From an uncultured bacterium (GTDB taxonomy: Bacteria > Bacillota > Clostridia > Oscillospirales > Ruminococcaceae): a stretch of 64,000 nucleotides of DNA. Positions 27,034-35,504 of this stretch are shown here, piece after piece; within the stretch, counting starts at the first letter, position 1; every line of letters begins with the position of its first letter. The notes under the pieces are model-generated. The model worked only from the letters and a program-made list of their open reading frames with translations. It was not told where the DNA came from and searched no databases. Position numbers and translations under genes: made by a program. The stretch covers positions 161,355-225,354 of the forward strand of contig CAJMSD010000003.1 of NCBI GenBank assembly GCA_905215965.1. Reading direction: 5' to 3'.

Positions 27034-27681
27034 TCACTTGTTCATGTCGGGATCAGTCGGCGCGTTCGTGTCAGGCTGCTGTGCGTTAGGCTGCTGAGCA
27101 TTCTGCTGCGGTATCTCACGCGGAGCAAACTGAGGGATATTGCCGTTGGGATCATTGAAATTCGGTCTGTTTTGATTACCCTTCGCGTTCTTTGCCGCTA
27201 ATCTCTTGCCTGCGATGACAAACGCTATTGCAGCGACAAAAATAAGATACGCCCACCATGGTATACCAAGCACGACCTTGTGCAGGAAATCCGATCTTTC
27301 AAGAGTGTACTCATTGTTGTTATGATAAACGGTTATTGTATCGTCGTCATCATCATATTTAAGCTCTGCAGTGCTCTCAATGCCGTAGCTGCCCTTTAAA
27401 GTGAGGATAATGGTGCGTCTGCGGCGTTTAACGTGAGTGACCTCGTATTCATTTAAATTTTCACAGTAATACACATCTTTGCCGTCGATCTCGACCTGGC
27501 ACAGCATACTCACGGTGTCGAACTCTTCAATATTGTTGTATGCGCCGCTGAGCGCTCCGCCATATGTATCTACCTCTGCTTCAACGCAGCTCCATTTGCC
27601 GTCAAAGTCATTTCCGCCGCAAGATGTGAGACACATCATCATAGCGCCGAGGACAAAAATAATACCTAAGATACGTTTCAT
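27034..27681 (-). CDS. Lipoprotein with C-terminal membrane segment
   Basis: The start is set at 27681 (GAGGAAAG upstream), giving 215 residues with lipobox LTSC at about residue 20. A compact domain (residues 22-135) containing a pentapeptide run of Asp near residue 112 resembles the small beta-barrel lipocalin-like domains common in clostridial lipoproteins. A transmembrane helix follows at about 140-162 (WWAYLIFVAAIAFVIAG), and then a Pro/Gln/Asn-rich tail on the inner side. Having both a lipid anchor and a helix is unusual. The tail is similar in composition to that of the next upstream gene product. Function unknown. Confidence 0.75.
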   Translation of the reverse strand: MKRILGIIFVLGAMMMCLTSCGGNDFDGKWSCVEAEVDTYGGALSGAYNNIEEFDTVSMLCQVEIDGKDVYYCENLNEYEVTHVKRRRRTIILTLKGSYGIESTAELKYDDDDDTITVYHNNNEYTLERSDFLHKVVLGIPWWAYLIFVAAIAFVIAGKRLAAKNAKGNQNRPNFNDPNGNIPQFAPREIPQQNAQQPNAQQPDTNAPTDPDMNK

Positions 27682-27695
27682 ATTCTTTCCTCTTA

Positions 27696-27935
27696 TCATT
27701 GCTGATTCCGGTTCTGCGTATCATTGGGCTGCTGACCCTGCGGCTGAGTTTTATTCAGATCCGCATATCTTTCGGCAAGCGTCTGTGTACCCTGCTTCTG
27801 AAGCTCCTTGTCGCGCTTGCTTGCAGAAAAGGTCTCGTGCGCATTTTCAATACTTTCGTTTATCTTTTTCTTGATAAAAGCTCCTAAAATTGAAACAAGT
27901 GTAATGATAACAGCCAAAATAAGAACATAATTCAT
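27696..27935 (-). CDS. Small single-pass membrane protein with Gln/Asn-rich tail
   Basis: The 79-residue protein starts at 27935 after GGGAGG. One transmembrane helix (residues 3-21) is followed by a charged helix and a Gln/Pro/Asn-rich C-terminus. It ends 14 bases before the next gene and lies in the same operon. No family is recognised. Its tail composition, like that of the neighbouring lipoprotein, suggests a shared partner in the membrane. Confidence 0.7.
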   Translation of the reverse strand: MNYVLILAVIITLVSILGAFIKKKINESIENAHETFSASKRDKELQKQGTQTLAERYADLNKTQPQGQQPNDTQNRNQQ

Positions 27936-27953
27936 AGAACATTCCTCCCGAAA

Positions 27954-28433
27954 TTATTTTGATTGACTCTTAAAGGCAATAGCTTTTTCGGTTATCTGCG
28001 TGCCCGGGTCAAACTGGAGAAATACCTTCTCGATAGCTGTAAGCATAATGTTAAAGTCGCCCATATTCTTAGGCATTCCTCTGTATTCGTCAAACTCTGT
28101 GAGCGCATACGCGAAAATAAGCGAGCCGTCATCAGACTTATGTCTTGCGAGACGTGCAGTCCATGTCTTGCCCTTGTAGACAACAGTGCTGCTGTAATCG
28201 CCGGAAACAGAACAAATGCCTGTGTTTCGTGCGGCAGCCGTAAGAGCACTGAAAAATGCCTGCTGGTCGTTGATATAAGACTTGAAAAACTGCTCGTTTT
28301 TATAGAAGTCACCTTTTCTCATGATAATTTTTCCCTCAGATAAAAGCTTATCTCTTCTTTTTTTACCTACCATTGCTGCAATAGTAAAGACAACTGCAAG
28401 AACAACTACCATAAAAATTATATAACCTGTCAT
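27954..28433 (-). CDS. Membrane-anchored protein, first gene of envelope operon
   Basis: The 159-residue protein has one N-terminal transmembrane helix (residues 3-22) followed by basic residues (KKRRDK), so the 135-residue domain should be cytoplasmic. The domain has no recognised motifs. It is the first gene of a five-gene - strand operon (two small membrane proteins, two lipoproteins, SGNH hydrolase). It starts 47 bases after the inferred -10 box of the inverted-repeat promoter. Confidence 0.7.
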   Translation of the reverse strand: MTGYIIFMVVVLAVVFTIAAMVGKKRRDKLLSEGKIIMRKGDFYKNEQFFKSYINDQQAFFSALTAAARNTGICSVSGDYSSTVVYKGKTWTARLARHKSDDGSLIFAYALTEFDEYRGMPKNMGDFNIMLTAIEKVFLQFDPGTQITEKAIAFKSQSK

Positions 28434-28479
28434 TAAAAAACCATCCTTTCTGCCTTTTTATGCATAAATTTACATTTTC

Positions 28480-28485
28480 ATTATA
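28480..28485 (-). promoter_or_regulatory. -10 box of the envelope operon
   Basis: TATAAT on the - strand, flanked by TGA before and AAATGTAAATTTATGCA after. The lipase gene promoter has the matching TGATATAAT and TATAAATTTATGCA. Confidence 0.65.
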
Positions 28486-28507
28486 TCAAACATTTCCCGG
28501 AAATAAA

Positions 28508-28525
28508 ACTACACGAATGAGTAGT
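28508..28525 (-). promoter_or_regulatory. 18-bp inverted repeat, candidate NarL-type operator (copy 2)
   Basis: Read on the - strand it is ACTACTCATTCGTGTAGT, 16 of 18 bases identical to the copy at 17790-17807, again ending 22 bases before TATAAT. Confidence 0.65.
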
Positions 28526-28945
28526 CTTTTATTCGCGCTATCGCCCCTATATTGGTTCCGGACACATATTTTAATGCGCTGACAAAAGTACGCCGCAACT
28601 ATTCTTAATTTATCTAGTGCACAAAAATCATATCATCATTTTGTGCAAAAGGGAGAACTTTCCATTTTGCTGCTCAAATCTTCGAAATTTCAATTTTTTA
28701 TGCTATAAGCGGGGAGTACCCGCCGACAATTTCGTGCTACAAAACGTGCTCCGTGTAATTTTTCGTGCGAATATTGCTATTTTACGATTTATATGCTATA
28801 ATTAGTAAACATAAACCGATGAACACAGCTATACAGCATATTGTTCAAAAAAACAAATCACTTACACAGGACGTTTTTAGTACATCGAATGTGATATACT
28901 GTTATCACAAAAGAAAAAGCAAACGCTTAATAAGGAGGAAAACAT
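28526..28945. promoter_or_regulatory. AT-rich intergenic regulatory stretch
   Basis: No gene is convincing here. A + strand promoter candidate is TTGCTA (28774-28779), a 17-base spacer and TATAAT (28797-28802). Several GTGCA/CGTGC words recur between 28616 and 28770. The dyad GTGATA-N6-TATCAC (28891-28908) encloses TATACT (28895-28900) and may be an operator overlapping a second -10 box. Confidence 0.45.
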
Positions 28946-29455
28946 ATGAGAGTTACATCTGCACAGGCAGCAAAACTGCTGCGTCAGCTCAACGACGAAC
29001 TGAGAGCATTACAGATTAAGGAGACAAATTCAAGCAGCTTCGTTGCTGCGATTCAGGAAGATATCGAATCGGTGCGTCCTGCATACAGTTTCAAGGAAAT
29101 GCGCATCGCACAGGACGAACTCGCAAAGAAGATACGCAATGTAAAGCACGCTATAAACGTGTTCAACACGGTTACTGTTGTTCCGAATTTTGATATGACT
29201 ATCGATGAGATGCTTGTATATCTTCCTCAGCTCAGCATAGAGTGTGATACACTCTCTAAAATGAGGGACGCAATGCCGAAAATTCGTGTAAGTAATGGAT
29301 ATTCAAGCAGCGGAAGTATCATCGACTACAGATACGCCAATTACGACATTGAAGAAGTCGGCAGATATTATACCGAGCTTTCGGAAACTCTGGCAAAGGC
29401 TCAGACATCGCTTGATCTGGTCAATAATACCGTGGAATTCGATATAGATATCTGA
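28946..29455 (+). CDS. Conserved helical protein of unknown function
   Basis: The 169-residue protein starts at 28946 after AAGGAGG. It is mostly helical with coiled-coil character at residues 3-65 and 120-165. It resembles a family of short helical proteins common in Firmicutes, related by appearance to the DIP1984 type, but I am not certain of the family. Characteristic segments are ESVRPAYSFKEM, KHAINVFNT and IDYRYANYDIEE. It stands alone with its own promoter and a possible operator over the -10 box. There are no membrane segments or catalytic motifs. Confidence 0.75.
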   Translation: MRVTSAQAAKLLRQLNDELRALQIKETNSSSFVAAIQEDIESVRPAYSFKEMRIAQDELAKKIRNVKHAINVFNTVTVVPNFDMTIDEMLVYLPQLSIECDTLSKMRDAMPKIRVSNGYSSSGSIIDYRYANYDIEEVGRYYTELSETLAKAQTSLDLVNNTVEFDIDI

Positions 29456-29552
29456 TTTGGTTTTCCGTTTACGGCTCTCACGCTTTATTTTTTGCTAAAA
29501 GCAGTTTCTGTTCATTGTTGCTGTTTTCCGTTATTTCTGTATTTATTTGTTC

Positions 29553-29831
29553 ATGTCAGCGTTCAGTGTTTCTGATTTGAAGCTAACGAAAAAAAGTGTA
29601 TTGGACTTTCGTGAGAACTGTAATAAAAACTTAACGCCGGCTGAAGTTTGGTTCCAGGTCGGCATTTATGAAAATAAGATTATTATTATGATGAAAATGT
29701 TACAGGGCTAGGAGCAGAATTATAAAAGAAGGATCTACAATCTCAATACTGTCGGCTCTATCGACAATCTGCTTCATATACAGGCTCAGAGAGCTGTATA
29801 TGACATGATGATCTACCTTTGGAGAGACGAA
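29553..29831 (+). pseudogene. Small gene interrupted by in-frame TAG
   Basis: From an ATG at 29553 the frame runs 52 codons to TAG (29709-29711), then continues in the same frame for 39 sense codons to TAA (29829-29831). Both halves look like protein (LTPAEVWFQVGIYENK before, QAQRAVYDMMIYLWRDE after). No RBS or family is recognised. The best reading is a decayed gene of about 92 codons. A strong terminator follows at 29903. Confidence 0.4.
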
Positions 29832-29902
29832 TAACGTTTTGTACAAACTGTTACAAAAAAATCAACATTGAAACGAAAGAAATCTTGCAGAATAATAAGA
29901 AA

Positions 29903-29941
29903 CGGATAGCCGTCTGTTGAAGACGGCTATCCGTGTTTTTC
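29903..29941 (+). terminator. Strong hairpin terminator
   Basis: CGGATAGCCGTCT (29903-29915) and AGACGGCTATCCG (29921-29933) form a perfect 13-bp stem with a 5-base loop, followed by TGTTTTTCG. Confidence 0.75.
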
Positions 29942-30042
29942 GTAGTAAGTTGCTAAAATCAGTCAAAAGTTATCTCATAATATTTTCTTTTGTATTCAGC
30001 TATAGGATTTCTTGGATGAAAATATATCTCGTCTTTTGAGGA

Positions 30043-30135
30043 GATGAAGCAGTTGTTGATCTTATTAATAATCGCCCGAGAAAACGCCTCGGATTTCGTA
30101 CTCCCTTTGAGGTAATAAAAATATTTTCCTTGATT
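30043..30135 (+). pseudogene. IS30-family transposase C-terminal remnant
   Basis: In one + frame, bases from 30043 encode the typical IS30 transposase ending, NNRPRKRLGFRTPFEV, after a stop codon at 30037. Nothing else of the element is visible, and no inverted repeats were found. It marks an old insertion downstream of the hydrogenase operon. Confidence 0.65.
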
Positions 30136-30150
30136 TTGTTGCGCTTGGGC

Positions 30151-31599
30151 TTACAACTTATCATTAAGAGATCTCTTTTGGTTCAAAACAGAAACAGCGT
30201 CAGAAATAGTTTTTTCAAAGGCTTCCCTGCCATAATTATCAACTTCGGATTTGTCCTTCACGCCGTGAGTAAGACAACCTGCGCCGCCTATACATCCGCC
30301 TACGCACGCCATACCCTCAATAAAATTAGCATCAAGAAGATTTTTACTCTTTTTCATAAGCGCCGTCCGGCACTCTTCTATTCCATTGCACGAAATTGCC
30401 TTGAGATCAAAAACGATATTCTGTTCTTTAAGTCCCTGAGCCGCCGCATCTGAAAGACCTCCGGAACGAGCAAAGATGCGTCCGAAATATGATGCATTAT
30501 CAAGAACGTCTTCGGTAAGTTCAGTAATATCAATATCACGACTGTCAAAAAGCGCTTGAAGTTCCTCAAAAGTAAGCACGACATCAACATATGGCTTGAC
30601 TGTATCAAGCTGGGCCTCAGCTTTTTTTGCAGTACAAGGACCTATAAACACTGTTTTTGCATTTTCTGTAGTATCCTTAATGTATTTTGCAATCGTCGCC
30701 ATCGGTGAAAGATTGTGCGAGACATGCTGCTCCAAATCAGGAAAAGAGGATTTTATATATTTGACAAAAGCCGGACAACAAGAACTCGTAAGAAAACCTT
30801 TTTCTGCAATTTCTTTGGATTCTTCAAGTGCAACCATATCTGCTCCAAGTGCGGCTTCTACAACAGTATGAAATCCGAGCTTTTTCAGACCGGATATCAC
30901 CTGCCCAAGCTTCGCATAAGTAAACTGACTTGAAATTGACGGTGCAACGATCGCATATATTTTATAATTTTTACCGTTTCCACTTTTTTTGATGAGATCA
31001 ATAACGTTGAGAATATATGATTTATCAGTAATAGCTCCGAACGGACACTGATAAACGCAGGCTCCGCAGTTTGTACATTTATCATTGTCAATACAAGCAG
31101 CATTTTCAGCATTTATCTTTATTGCTTTTACCTTGCAGGCTATCTGACACGGCCGTTTTCTGTTTATTATCGCAGAATAAGGGCAAACCTTTGCACATTG
31201 TCCGCATTCAACGCAAAGTGTCTTGTCAATATGAGCAACGTGATTGTGATCGAAAGATATCGCACCCCTTTTGCAGACGTCTTCACATCGATGAGCAAGA
31301 CATCCACGGCAGGAATCGGTCACCTCATAGCCGGCAGCCGGACATTCGTCACAGGCTATATCAATTACCTGTATAACGTTCGGATTGTCCTTGTCTCCGC
31401 CAATAGCCATTTTTACACGCTCGGAAAGGATCGCACGTTCCTTATAAACGCAGCAGCGCATAGTCGGTACTTTGCCCGGAACAATGATTTCAGGAATTTT
31501 CAGAATGTTTTCAAGAAGTGTATCATTCCATGCTTGTCTTGCAACTTCACGCAGCACTTTATATTTCAGATGTTGTATTTTCGTGTCAAATTTTCTCAT
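30151..31599 (-). CDS. hydA2: [FeFe]-hydrogenase, HydA2-type
   Basis: The 482-residue protein starts at 31599 after AGGAGG. N-terminal Cys-rich motifs (CDECPAAG, CRGCLAHRCEDVC, CVECGQCAKVCP, CTNCGACVYQCP) bind several [4Fe-4S] clusters. The H-cluster motifs are present in variant form: L1 TSSCCPAF, L2 GPCTAKKAE and L3 GMACVGGCIGGAG. These keep the Cys ligands but differ from the classical TSCCPxW and MPCxxKK. The length fits the ferredoxin-linked HydA2 described in Ruminococcus albus. It is expected to evolve or oxidise H2 with ferredoxin, or to act as a sensor-linked variant. It is the last gene of the operon that begins with adhE and starts 11 bases after the phosphatase gene. Confidence 0.88.
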   Translation of the reverse strand: MRKFDTKIQHLKYKVLREVARQAWNDTLLENILKIPEIIVPGKVPTMRCCVYKERAILSERVKMAIGGDKDNPNVIQVIDIACDECPAAGYEVTDSCRGCLAHRCEDVCKRGAISFDHNHVAHIDKTLCVECGQCAKVCPYSAIINRKRPCQIACKVKAIKINAENAACIDNDKCTNCGACVYQCPFGAITDKSYILNVIDLIKKSGNGKNYKIYAIVAPSISSQFTYAKLGQVISGLKKLGFHTVVEAALGADMVALEESKEIAEKGFLTSSCCPAFVKYIKSSFPDLEQHVSHNLSPMATIAKYIKDTTENAKTVFIGPCTAKKAEAQLDTVKPYVDVVLTFEELQALFDSRDIDITELTEDVLDNASYFGRIFARSGGLSDAAAQGLKEQNIVFDLKAISCNGIEECRTALMKKSKNLLDANFIEGMACVGGCIGGAGCLTHGVKDKSEVDNYGREAFEKTISDAVSVLNQKRSLNDKL

Positions 31600-31610
31600 C
31601 TGACTACCTC

Positions 31611-32783
31611 CTAAAAATAGCTTACCTTAATACGTTTTCCCATTTTTTTCAGGCAGGCCGAGAGTTCTTCTACAAGATTCATTTTAATGCTGAAATTAAT
31701 AGGCAGATCGGGATTCTGATGAGCTGGATTTATCGCCCGTCCGACATAGAAGTTTATATCGGTAGCTTCTTCAAACAATAATCTGCTCATCAATGCCGCT
31801 CCGTCATGCTTGAAGTTCCACTTTTCATAACATTCGTTTTTATCAAGATAATCACGGGCATATTCAAGCACTCTATTTACGGTTATTACTCCCTCTGTTA
31901 CGAGATCAACTCCCTCAAGTTCGGCTGTAGGCGGAATATCGGGACTTTCAAAATTAAGACTTGGACGAAGAGGTCTGCGAAGAAATTTTGCCGCAATTGA
32001 AGAAGTGGTTCCGCCGCATATGATATGCTTTCCCTCTTTTGAAAAAAACAGAGACATCATTCTGTTGCAGTCGTTTCTGTTGGACGGAGGACCAAAAAGA
32101 ATATTCATAGGCTCTCTCCTGCGAATTCTTATTACGCAGGCAGTAGCATCGTCTCCCGGTTTTTCAGCGTAAAGCTTATTGCATTCATCAACGAGAATAG
32201 TTGAAAGCGTTTTTGCCGTATATTCACAGCTTGAAAGTGCTTCCATAAATTCGATGATCTCTTCCCGTTTCCAGCCAAAATTGTAACTGATACCTATTCC
32301 AGCATGAGGACATCCATCGCTCATTGCAATAAATATATCATTTTCGCAAAGCTTAATGGTAGATTTATAAATACGTTTTCCTCCAATATTCATTTCCATT
32401 TCCGGATAAACGTAATTTTCATTATTACGGATAAGAATGACGTGCGGATTATCGTATTGGATTAGTTCGGCTGTATCATTATTTTTTATATGTATTATAG
32501 TAAATGTCGAATAAGCAACGCCTCTAACCGAACAGACCGGAAGTGTAGCAGCAATGGTACTTACACATTCCTCTATAGACAATCCGGCTGCCATCATGGT
32601 TGAAATGATCTTTGATGTAAGGGTAGAAAGGATACTTGCCTTAACACCGCTTCCTAATCCGTCTGCAAGAACGACTACTGTTGAATTTTCATTCTGTTCA
32701 ACTATATCAACATGATCGCCGCAAAGTTCTTCACCGTAATGATAAATACTTTTATAGCCTATATCCGCACAAAGATTATTCAT
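31611..32783 (-). CDS. SpoIIE-type PP2C serine/threonine phosphatase
   Basis: The 390-residue protein has a SpoIIE/PP2C phosphatase domain in residues about 1-225, with metal-binding acidic motifs VLADGLGSG, MSDGCPHAG and GDDATACVI. The remaining 160 residues are an extra domain of unknown fold. Its start overlaps the stop of hydS by 8 bases (ATGAATAA), so the two are translationally coupled. In other anaerobes a phosphatase of this kind accompanies the sensory [FeFe]-hydrogenase, and the likely path is H2 sensing by HydS passed on through protein dephosphorylation. The substrate is not encoded nearby. Confidence 0.85.
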   Translation of the reverse strand: MNNLCADIGYKSIYHYGEELCGDHVDIVEQNENSTVVVLADGLGSGVKASILSTLTSKIISTMMAAGLSIEECVSTIAATLPVCSVRGVAYSTFTIIHIKNNDTAELIQYDNPHVILIRNNENYVYPEMEMNIGGKRIYKSTIKLCENDIFIAMSDGCPHAGIGISYNFGWKREEIIEFMEALSSCEYTAKTLSTILVDECNKLYAEKPGDDATACVIRIRRREPMNILFGPPSNRNDCNRMMSLFFSKEGKHIICGGTTSSIAAKFLRRPLRPSLNFESPDIPPTAELEGVDLVTEGVITVNRVLEYARDYLDKNECYEKWNFKHDGAALMSRLLFEEATDINFYVGRAINPAHQNPDLPINFSIKMNLVEELSACLKKMGKRIKVSYF

Positions 32784-34452
32784 CCGTGATCGACCCCTTT
32801 AACTTTGAAAGCACTATCTTTGTTTCAGCAGCAGTTTCACCAAGCAGTGATGCTATCTCCTGAACTATTCTCATCTGTTTTTCCACTACCTTATCAGCGA
32901 CTTCAACCGTCTGACGACAGAAATTTTCTTTTCTTTCCCTTGCTTCTTCCTCGTCAGTAACATCACGCATAATTCCGATAAGCAGATGCAGATTTTTCTC
33001 ATGAACAATAGTCTGCTCGATATAGCGATTATACTCTGCAAGGTACATTCGTTTGTCTCTGATATTTTTTCCTGTTGTAAGGACATCAATAAAATCTTTC
33101 GGATCAAGAATACGAATAACCTGATCGCCCAAAATATCTGAGGCGTTTCGGATGTTCATAATTGATCTTGCAGCGTTGTTTATTTGCTGAACCTCAAGAT
33201 CTTCGTTAAGAACAATAAGACCGTTGGGACTGTTCTTTACAATCGTATCTGAAAATCCCTCTGCTCTCTCTTTTAGGAAAGGCAGACACATAGAATATTC
33301 GGCTTTTCCCTGACAGATGGCTATAGCCTTTTCCCGGCAGGTATTATAACCGCATGAACCGCAGTTAAGGTGATCCGACGGCTTAGTTTTTCCCATATTT
33401 TTAAGAACTTCATTTATCTCCGCATCTGACGGAACAGACAGCTTGTGTTCTATGTATGTGAAACCCTTATGTATTTCGCTAATCTCAGGCTGAATAACAT
33501 CGAAATTATCATTTCCGGCATAATTTGCAACCGCAGCAAAATCTCTTACCGGCGAGCGGTGATATTTTTCCATTACAGGGCCGCCTATACAACTTCCGGA
33601 ACATACTGACATTTCAATGAAGCATTTGTGCATTCCTCCGTTTTCAATATCTTTCAGTGCAGCTATGCAGTTTTCTACGCCGTCAATTGCCAAATATGTA
33701 TAGCCGTTTATCCTCTGCTCCATTGTTTTCAGTATACCGCCAGTAGTCGGAAAAAATCGGGCAAGACTGTCTTTACGTACATCAACATCCTTTTTAAGTT
33801 CGATATTTTCACTTTTGAACCATTCTGTAAGTTCTTCAAAAGTCAGTACAGCGTCTGCTGCATCCTCGTAAAATTCAGCCTCGTCCTTTTTGGAAACACA
33901 AGGTCCGATAAATACTGTCTTTGCATTTGGTATCCTCTTTCTTATGTCAATACAATGAGCGTGCATTGGCGATACAACATCAGCCAGATATTTAAGATCT
34001 GCCGGAAAATATTTCTGTATAAGCAGATTAAGAGAATGACAGCATGAAGAAATAAGTATATCCCTGTTTTCTTCACGAAGAATGCGTTCATATTCATTCT
34101 TGACAATAGTTGCCCCTATTGCCGTCTCTTCGGCATCATAAAATCCCAATTTTTTAAGTGATTCACGCATAGAATCAATTCCAACGCCCTCATAATTCGC
34201 AATAAATGATGGTGCAAGACTAACTACAACAGGATCGCCGCCCTGTAGAAGAACCTTGCATTTTTCAACGCTTGAGGTTATTTCCTTTGCATTCTGAGGA
34301 CAAACAACAAAACATTGACCGCAAAGAATACACTCATTCCCTATGATATGCGCCTGATTACCCGAAAAGCGTATTGCCTTCACAGGACAATGGCGAATAC
34401 ATTTATAGCAGTTCTTACAATTTGATTTTTTCAATGTCAGCCAATTTGTCAT
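32776..34452 (-). CDS. hydS: Sensory [FeFe]-hydrogenase with PAS domain
   Basis: The 558-residue protein begins with two [4Fe-4S] motifs (CKNCYKCIRHCP and CILCGQCFVVCP). The variant H-cluster domain follows (residues about 65-330, with ISSCCHS, GPCVSKKDE and SVCSGSCIGGP), then a CGSCGYNTCREKAIAIC Fe-S domain (about 365-395), a PAS domain (about 405-510) and a C-terminal coiled coil. L3 lacks the usual Met-Ala-Cys order but keeps Cys. This order is that of group C sensory hydrogenases (HydS), thought to sense H2 and control hydrogenase expression. It sits between a thioredoxin-like ferredoxin and a phosphatase gene, with 26 and minus 8 bases spacing. Confidence 0.9.
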   Translation of the reverse strand: MTNWLTLKKSNCKNCYKCIRHCPVKAIRFSGNQAHIIGNECILCGQCFVVCPQNAKEITSSVEKCKVLLQGGDPVVVSLAPSFIANYEGVGIDSMRESLKKLGFYDAEETAIGATIVKNEYERILREENRDILISSCCHSLNLLIQKYFPADLKYLADVVSPMHAHCIDIRKRIPNAKTVFIGPCVSKKDEAEFYEDAADAVLTFEELTEWFKSENIELKKDVDVRKDSLARFFPTTGGILKTMEQRINGYTYLAIDGVENCIAALKDIENGGMHKCFIEMSVCSGSCIGGPVMEKYHRSPVRDFAAVANYAGNDNFDVIQPEISEIHKGFTYIEHKLSVPSDAEINEVLKNMGKTKPSDHLNCGSCGYNTCREKAIAICQGKAEYSMCLPFLKERAEGFSDTIVKNSPNGLIVLNEDLEVQQINNAARSIMNIRNASDILGDQVIRILDPKDFIDVLTTGKNIRDKRMYLAEYNRYIEQTIVHEKNLHLLIGIMRDVTDEEEARERKENFCRQTVEVADKVVEKQMRIVQEIASLLGETAAETKIVLSKLKGSITDE

Positions 34453-34478
34453 AAACAGTATTATCCTTTCAATTAATA

Positions 34479-34718
34479 TTAAAGTTTCGCCATAATTCCT
34501 GTTTCGAAAAATTCCTTTACTGTATCAGGAGTGACAGAGTAAAATTCATCATCAACATTAACACATACGCCCTTCTGACAATTTCCCATACAGAAGGTTC
34601 CGCCCAGTTCCACCTTATCGCCGATATTATTTTCAGAAATAAGATACTGAAGCTGTTCAACAACGCTTCTTGAACCCTTGATATGGCATGAGCTGCCGAT
34701 ACATACTGTTACTTTCAT
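34479..34718 (-). CDS. Thioredoxin-like [2Fe-2S] ferredoxin
   Basis: The 79-residue protein starts preferably at 34718, nine bases after AGGAGG. An ATG two codons earlier is only three bases from it. The Cys pattern CIGSSCHIKG, then GTFCMGNCQKGVC, is that of the NuoE/HoxE-like thioredoxin-fold [2Fe-2S] ferredoxins. Such proteins deliver or accept electrons for hydrogenases. Its place directly before hydS suggests it serves the hydrogen-sensing or hydrogen-evolving proteins of this operon. Confidence 0.85.
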   Translation of the reverse strand: MKVTVCIGSSCHIKGSRSVVEQLQYLISENNIGDKVELGGTFCMGNCQKGVCVNVDDEFYSVTPDTVKEFFETGIMAKL

Positions 34719-34739
34719 TTGCATATTCCTCCTGATTAA

Positions 34740-35489
34740 TTATTCATAGTCAACAACATCGACCCATGAAAGAAGAAATTCTCTTTCTTTTTCATTGCCC
34801 TTTACAGATTGAGAAGCCGCTACTATAGGCATCCACTTCTGAACATACTGTTTTGCAGTGTTGCTCTTTTTGCAGAAAAGATCAAGGTATACACGTGCTC
34901 CCTCAATGTCTCCGCTGAGCCAGAACAGAAGATAGGTTCTGGCTGCGTCGGCAGATGCGTTTCCCTGAGTAACGTGAGCCCAATCTATAATATACGGCAT
35001 ATTGTCGCTTGTGATAATGATATTCGACGGATTCAGATCTCCATGACAGACCTTGTTATGCTTAGGCATACCGTCAAGACGTGTATGAAGATCATATCTT
35101 GTTGTTGCGTCAAGTTCGCAGGCACTTATCTTGCGATTCATTTTATCTTTAAGTTTATTTAACAGCGGACAGGTTTTAGACTGTATCTCGGTTTGTATAT
35201 CAACAAGCTGTTCAATATATGCCTGCTTATTATCAGGATTTTCTTCCATAAGCTGTGCAAGTGTTTTTCCCTTGATAAATTCAGAAATAATTGACCATTT
35301 TCCGTCGATCATAGTAACTTCAAGTATCTTCGGGATATTAAGTCCGGTTTCTTCAACACGCGACTGATTAAGAGCTTCGTTCAATACATCTGCCTTTGAA
35401 TAATCGTTATTGAACACTTTTATACAGTTATCACCGTCGCGGTAGATAGTTTTATTATTTCTGACTGCAATCACTCTGTCAAGTTTCAT
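34740..35489 (-). CDS. Aminoglycoside phosphotransferase-like kinase
   Basis: The 249-residue protein has the APH/choline-kinase fold: catalytic loop HGDLNPSNIII (residues about 146-156) and metal-binding IDWAHV. The N-terminal lobe is short with NCIKVFNN as the likely ATP-binding Lys region. It starts after AAAGGAGG and lies 15 bases after adhE in the same operon. True aminoglycoside resistance is unlikely. In this context a small-molecule or protein kinase acting opposite the PP2C phosphatase further down is a tempting guess, unproven. Confidence 0.8.
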   Translation of the reverse strand: MKLDRVIAVRNNKTIYRDGDNCIKVFNNDYSKADVLNEALNQSRVEETGLNIPKILEVTMIDGKWSIISEFIKGKTLAQLMEENPDNKQAYIEQLVDIQTEIQSKTCPLLNKLKDKMNRKISACELDATTRYDLHTRLDGMPKHNKVCHGDLNPSNIIITSDNMPYIIDWAHVTQGNASADAARTYLLFWLSGDIEGARVYLDLFCKKSNTAKQYVQKWMPIVAASQSVKGNEKEREFLLSWVDVVDYE

Positions 35490-35504
35490 ACCAACATTCC
35501 TCCT

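Noticed and set aside
29950..30130. A - strand frame of about 55 codons over the IS30 remnant
   Set aside because: It looks protein-like (HPRNPIAEYKRKYYE), but the + strand match to the IS30 transposase end over the same bases is far more specific, and no start codon or RBS is present.
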